Position numbers and translations under genes: made by a program | DNA from: an uncultured Ignavibacteria bacterium | GTDB taxonomy: Bacteria; Bacteroidota; Ignavibacteria; Kapaibacteriales; UBA2268 | Length of the DNA stretch: 8,094 nucleotides | Assembly: GCA_903911805.1 (NCBI GenBank) | Contig: CAIWET010000449.1 | Location: 1 to 8,094, forward strand | Direction of reading: 5' to 3' | Shown: piece by piece, positions 6,062-8,094 of the stretch | Layout of the letters: each line of letters starts with the position of its first letter | How positions within the stretch are numbered: the stretch's first letter is position 1 | Notes under the pieces: model-generated | The model's database searches: none | Told to the model about the DNA's origin: nothing | What the model saw: only the letters and a program-made list of their open reading frames with translations

Positions 6062-6393
6062 TAGTATATTACCCAATCAGAATAAATCTGCTTTGATTTA
6101 ACTCGATACCCCACTGAAATAATAACATCTAGATTGTAGAATTCTATTTGCCTTTCTATTAATCTACCACCTTCTGATTGAACTGTTGCAAATTTTGCAA
6201 CAGTTGAAATTATGTCTAATTCATTTTCATCAAATATATTTTTAATATGTCTTGATATAACTGACTTATTTCTACCCAATAGCGAACTAATTTGATTTAA
6301 AGTCAACCAAACAGATTCTAAATCTACTAACACATCAAGTTGAATATTGCCATCTTGACTTTGATAAATCTGTATTTTATTTTGTTCTTCCAT
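6061..6393 (-). pseudogene. RhuM-family (virulence protein RhuM-like) N-terminal fragment
   Basis: 110 aa from ATG 6393, 4 nt after the upstream stop. The sequence is a good match to the N-terminal part of the RhuM family: IQIYQSQDGNIQLDVLVDLESVWLTLNQISSLLGRNKSVISRHIKNIF (8-54, with HTH-like LTLNQISSLLG/KSVISRHI), then TVAKFATVQSEGG (64-76) and QIEFYNLDVIISVGYRVKS (82-100). Full-length members continue at this point with a (Q/T)FR-x-WAT segment and are about 300 residues or longer. Here the match ends after VGYRVKSKQ, and nine unrelated residues precede TAA. The remaining two-thirds is not seen in this window. I call it a 3'-truncated remnant whose loss coincides with the start of the propeller gene. 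A shortened DNA-binding protein still made in the operon is possible. RhuM proteins often lie in mobile or defence-rich islands; their biochemical role is poorly defined. Confidence 0.8.
6181..6205. repeat. 25-bp inverted repeat inside the RhuM fragment
   Basis: Perfect 12-bp arms AACTGTTGCAAA/TTTGCAACAGTT around a single T. It encodes the family-typical TVAKFATV, so it may be a coincidence of codon choice, but the symmetry is unusually long. Confidence 0.6.
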
Positions 6394-6397
6394 ATTT

Positions 6398-8011
6398 TTA
6401 TAATTTTATAAACTTTTCAAATTTATTTCCCATTTTGATGAAATATACACCTGGAGCAAGATTAGAAACATCAATCTTGAAAACCCCACCTAAATCCTCC
6501 CCATTGGGGAGGACTTTTCCTGTTCCCTCCCCGATGGGGAGGGATAGGGTGGGGTTCTTCTCCCCAAAGATGTTATAAATCTCAATTTTTAAACCTTCCG
6601 AAGGTTTAGAACCTTCGGAAGGTTGCATTACTGTAATATAATCACTTGCTGGATTTGGCGAAATCGATTCAGATATATCCTTCTCTTCTTCAATTGCTAA
6701 ATAATCATTGCTTAAGAATGAATTTCTTTCTTTGTTGAGCTGAAACATTAGCCATTGGGGACCTTTGCCGATTCCTGCGGTGATGCAATAGGCTCTGCCA
6801 TAATTATCTTTAACATTTGGATATGAGGCAAACCCACCATAAATATAAATATCAGTTTTACCATCTTTATTGAAATCTGCAATTAGTGGTGCGTGGTCAA
6901 TATCGATAGTGTCACCATATTGCTTGGCTAAATCCATCGTCCAAATTGTATCGCCTGTTTGCCCTTTTAAAGTATATAAAACTCCATAGGAATCACCAAA
7001 AACAACATCTAAGTAATTGTCTCCATCAATATCACTTAGAGCTACACCGCGAAAGCATTGCCCATAATCTTTAATTTCATAAGTCCAATAAAGTTTTCCG
7101 TCATTCCTGAGTGCAGTTATATAATAATAATTAGAAAAAATGATTTCGTACTTGCCATCTTTATCCAAATCAGCAATTACTGCAGGAGAAGCTGTATAAA
7201 AATTATTAAAGGAATATTTCCAAGTGATTATTCCATTTTGAGCATTTAAAACATAGAGATTGCCGTCATAGCAACCCAAAACTAATTCTTGAATACCGTC
7301 ATTATTTAAATCAGCTACGGCAGTCCCGTGGTAAAAGTAATTTTTTGCTTCAACATTCTTCCACAGAACTGAATGGTCCTTTCCGCTATAGCCAACTATT
7401 ATATTCTTTTTCCTGAAACTCCAGGTGGCAACCACAAAATCTGGATATCCATCATTATTGATATTGCATATTGTTGGAGCTGTTTGCACCCAGCAACTAT
7501 CATCAACTTGAATTTCCCAATTTCGTTCGCCAGTTTTTGCATCTAAGTCAATAAGATATCCAGTGAACTCACCGTGAAGAATTTCTTGCTTGCCATCACC
7601 ATCCAAGTCAGCCATAGTTGGAGGAGAATCCGAACCACGAGTATTGGCTGCCCATTTGATTTCACCTGTTTTTCCATTAAAGCAAAAAGTTTTTGGATTG
7701 CAAGATCCTGGCAAAATTACTTCTAAATTGCCATCATCATCTGCATCTACAATCAAAGGAGCAACGTCACCGCAACCTCCAATATCTTTTTTCCAAAGCA
7801 ATGAGCCATCTTCTGCATTAAGGCAATAGATATAACCATCATTTCTATAATTGCTAAAAACAATTTCTAAATAACCATCGCCATCTAAATCAGCCGAAGC
7901 AGATTGGCCAAATGAATTATCTTTAGTGTCATAAGTCCAATTAATTTTTGGAATCTGAGAATGAAGATTTCCAAAAGCCATTAAAAATAAAATTAAGTAT
8001 ATTTTTTTCAT
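6398..8011 (-). CDS. FG-GAP/PQQ-like beta-propeller T9SS-secreted protein
   Basis: 537 aa from ATG 8011; first gene of the minus-strand run. Residues 1-18 are a signal peptide (KKIYLILFLMAFGNLHS) leaving Gln19. Eight calcium-loop FG-GAP/VCBS motifs recur every 46-52 residues: DLDGDG 41, DADDDG 89, DLDGDG 135, NINNDG 183, DLNNDG 234, DLDKDG 281, DIDGDN 327, DFNKDG 379. Between them are PQQ-like strand signatures such as LNAEDGSLLWKKD, FNGKTGEIKWAAN and LNAQNGIITWKYS. This points to a 7-8-bladed extracellular propeller, probably Ca-stabilised. Residues 450-537 are the T9SS type A domain, but loop 1 holds a different repeat peptide (QPSEGSKPSEGLK) from the other three genes, while loop 2 carries the 75-bp element. 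Such proteins often act in adhesion or surface binding; the specific ligand here is unknown. Confidence 0.88.
   Translation of the reverse strand: MKKIYLILFLMAFGNLHSQIPKINWTYDTKDNSFGQSASADLDGDGYLEIVFSNYRNDGYIYCLNAEDGSLLWKKDIGGCGDVAPLIVDADDDGNLEVILPGSCNPKTFCFNGKTGEIKWAANTRGSDSPPTMADLDGDGKQEILHGEFTGYLIDLDAKTGERNWEIQVDDSCWVQTAPTICNINNDGYPDFVVATWSFRKKNIIVGYSGKDHSVLWKNVEAKNYFYHGTAVADLNNDGIQELVLGCYDGNLYVLNAQNGIITWKYSFNNFYTASPAVIADLDKDGKYEIIFSNYYYITALRNDGKLYWTYEIKDYGQCFRGVALSDIDGDNYLDVVFGDSYGVLYTLKGQTGDTIWTMDLAKQYGDTIDIDHAPLIADFNKDGKTDIYIYGGFASYPNVKDNYGRAYCITAGIGKGPQWLMFQLNKERNSFLSNDYLAIEEEKDISESISPNPASDYITVMQPSEGSKPSEGLKIEIYNIFGEKNPTLSLPIGEGTGKVLPNGEDLGGVFKIDVSNLAPGVYFIKMGNKFEKFIKL
6482..6556 (-). 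repeat. Palindromic element C, copy 3 (75 bp)
   Basis: Same ends and frame as the other copies. One base differs from copy 1, in the first hairpin loop (CCATTGGGG for CCAGTGGGG), giving LPNGED instead of LPTGED. It lies in the T9SS domain of the FG-GAP protein, whose flanking coding DNA differs from that of copy 1 at roughly one base in eight on the 3' side. Confidence 0.85.
6591..6624 (-). repeat. Palindromic element D: nested double palindrome in loop 1 of the T9SS domain
   Basis: A 15-bp unit AACCTTCCGAAGGTT (6592-6606) and its reverse complement (6610-6624) flank a central TAG. Each unit is itself nearly self-complementary. It encodes QPSEGSKPSEGLK and sits where element B sits in the other three genes. 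The centre AAGGTT-TAG-AACCTT parallels B's AGGTT-TAG-AACCT, so B and D may be variants of one architecture. Confidence 0.75.
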
Positions 8012-8042
8012 ATAGTATTTCTTATATTATTAAAGTAATAAA

Positions 8043-8075
8043 TGCAACTTAAATAAATAAATAATTATCAGCAAA
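8043..8075 (-). promoter_or_regulatory. Candidate operon promoter upstream of the FG-GAP gene
   Basis: Minus strand has TTTG (complement of 8072-8075), a 20-nt spacer, then TAAGTTG (complement of 8045-8051). This resembles the Bacteroidota primary sigma pattern TTTG ... TAnnTTTG. It lies 33 nt before ATG 8011. The final bases of the TAnnTTTG box are imperfect. The rest of 8012-8094 is A+T-rich with no gene seen. Confidence 0.4.
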
Positions 8076-8094
8076 TAAATTCTAAAAAATATGA

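Noticed and set aside
6061..6393. RhuM fragment plus downstream DNA as a frameshifted but complete gene
   Set aside because: The next bases encode the signal peptide and first blade of the propeller protein; no RhuM C-terminal sequence is visible in any frame.
721..6624. The repeated palindromes could be a CRISPR array
   Set aside because: Copies are 1.5-2 kb apart, lie inside coding sequence, and have no regular spacers or cas genes.

Overview
The window is about one-third G+C and looks like DNA from the Bacteroidota/Ignavibacteriota/Kapabacteria side of the FCB group. Four proteins carry a C-terminal type IX secretion (T9SS type A) sorting domain with the block SPNPASDYI. All four also have a signal peptide predicted to leave glutamine at the mature N terminus (the 'Bacteroidetes Q-rule'). 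Start codons have little or no Shine-Dalgarno sequence. I cannot place the organism more precisely.

Layout: positions 1-630 (+) hold the 3' part of a small lipoprotein gene. It converges on a run of seven minus-strand reading frames, read from 8011 down to 637. In transcription order these are an FG-GAP/PQQ-like beta-propeller T9SS protein (8011-6398), a truncated RhuM-family fragment (6393-6061), a WD40-like T9SS propeller (6061-4808), a HigB-type toxin (4751-4398), a HigA-type antitoxin (4411-4109), a second WD40-like T9SS propeller paralogous to the first (4108-2858), and a large Asp-box/GH43-like double-propeller protein with an Fn3 domain and a T9SS domain (2856-637). Junctions are tight (TAATG overlap, TAG-ATG abutment, 1-4 nt gaps). 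The exception is a 56-nt gap before the toxin, where a separate promoter/operator is plausible. No stretch over 300 bases lacks a gene.

The most unusual feature is in the T9SS sorting domains. Each of the four has G+C-rich palindromic DNA elements sitting in frame in the same two loops. Loop 1 (between SPNPASDYI.. and IEI(Y/F)N) holds a GGGCAGGTT/AACCTGCCC palindrome in three genes and a different AACCTTC/GAAGGTT double palindrome in the fourth. Loop 2 (between FGEK and KIDVSNLAPG) holds a 75-bp element with 9-bp terminal inverted repeats and two internal hairpins in three genes, and an unrelated 51-bp double-hairpin element in the fourth. These are translated and add 10-25 residues each. The 75-bp copies differ from each other by only 1-2 bases, less than most of the adjoining coding sequence. 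They look like protein-coding palindromic mobile repeats, comparable in principle to Rickettsia palindromic elements, that use the disposable T9SS signal as a safe landing site.

Functionally, the four large proteins are probably secreted or surface-anchored propellers exported by T9SS. The HigBA module lies between two paralogous propeller genes that share 313-bp and 198-bp collinear repeats, so it may stabilise the duplication against recombination loss.
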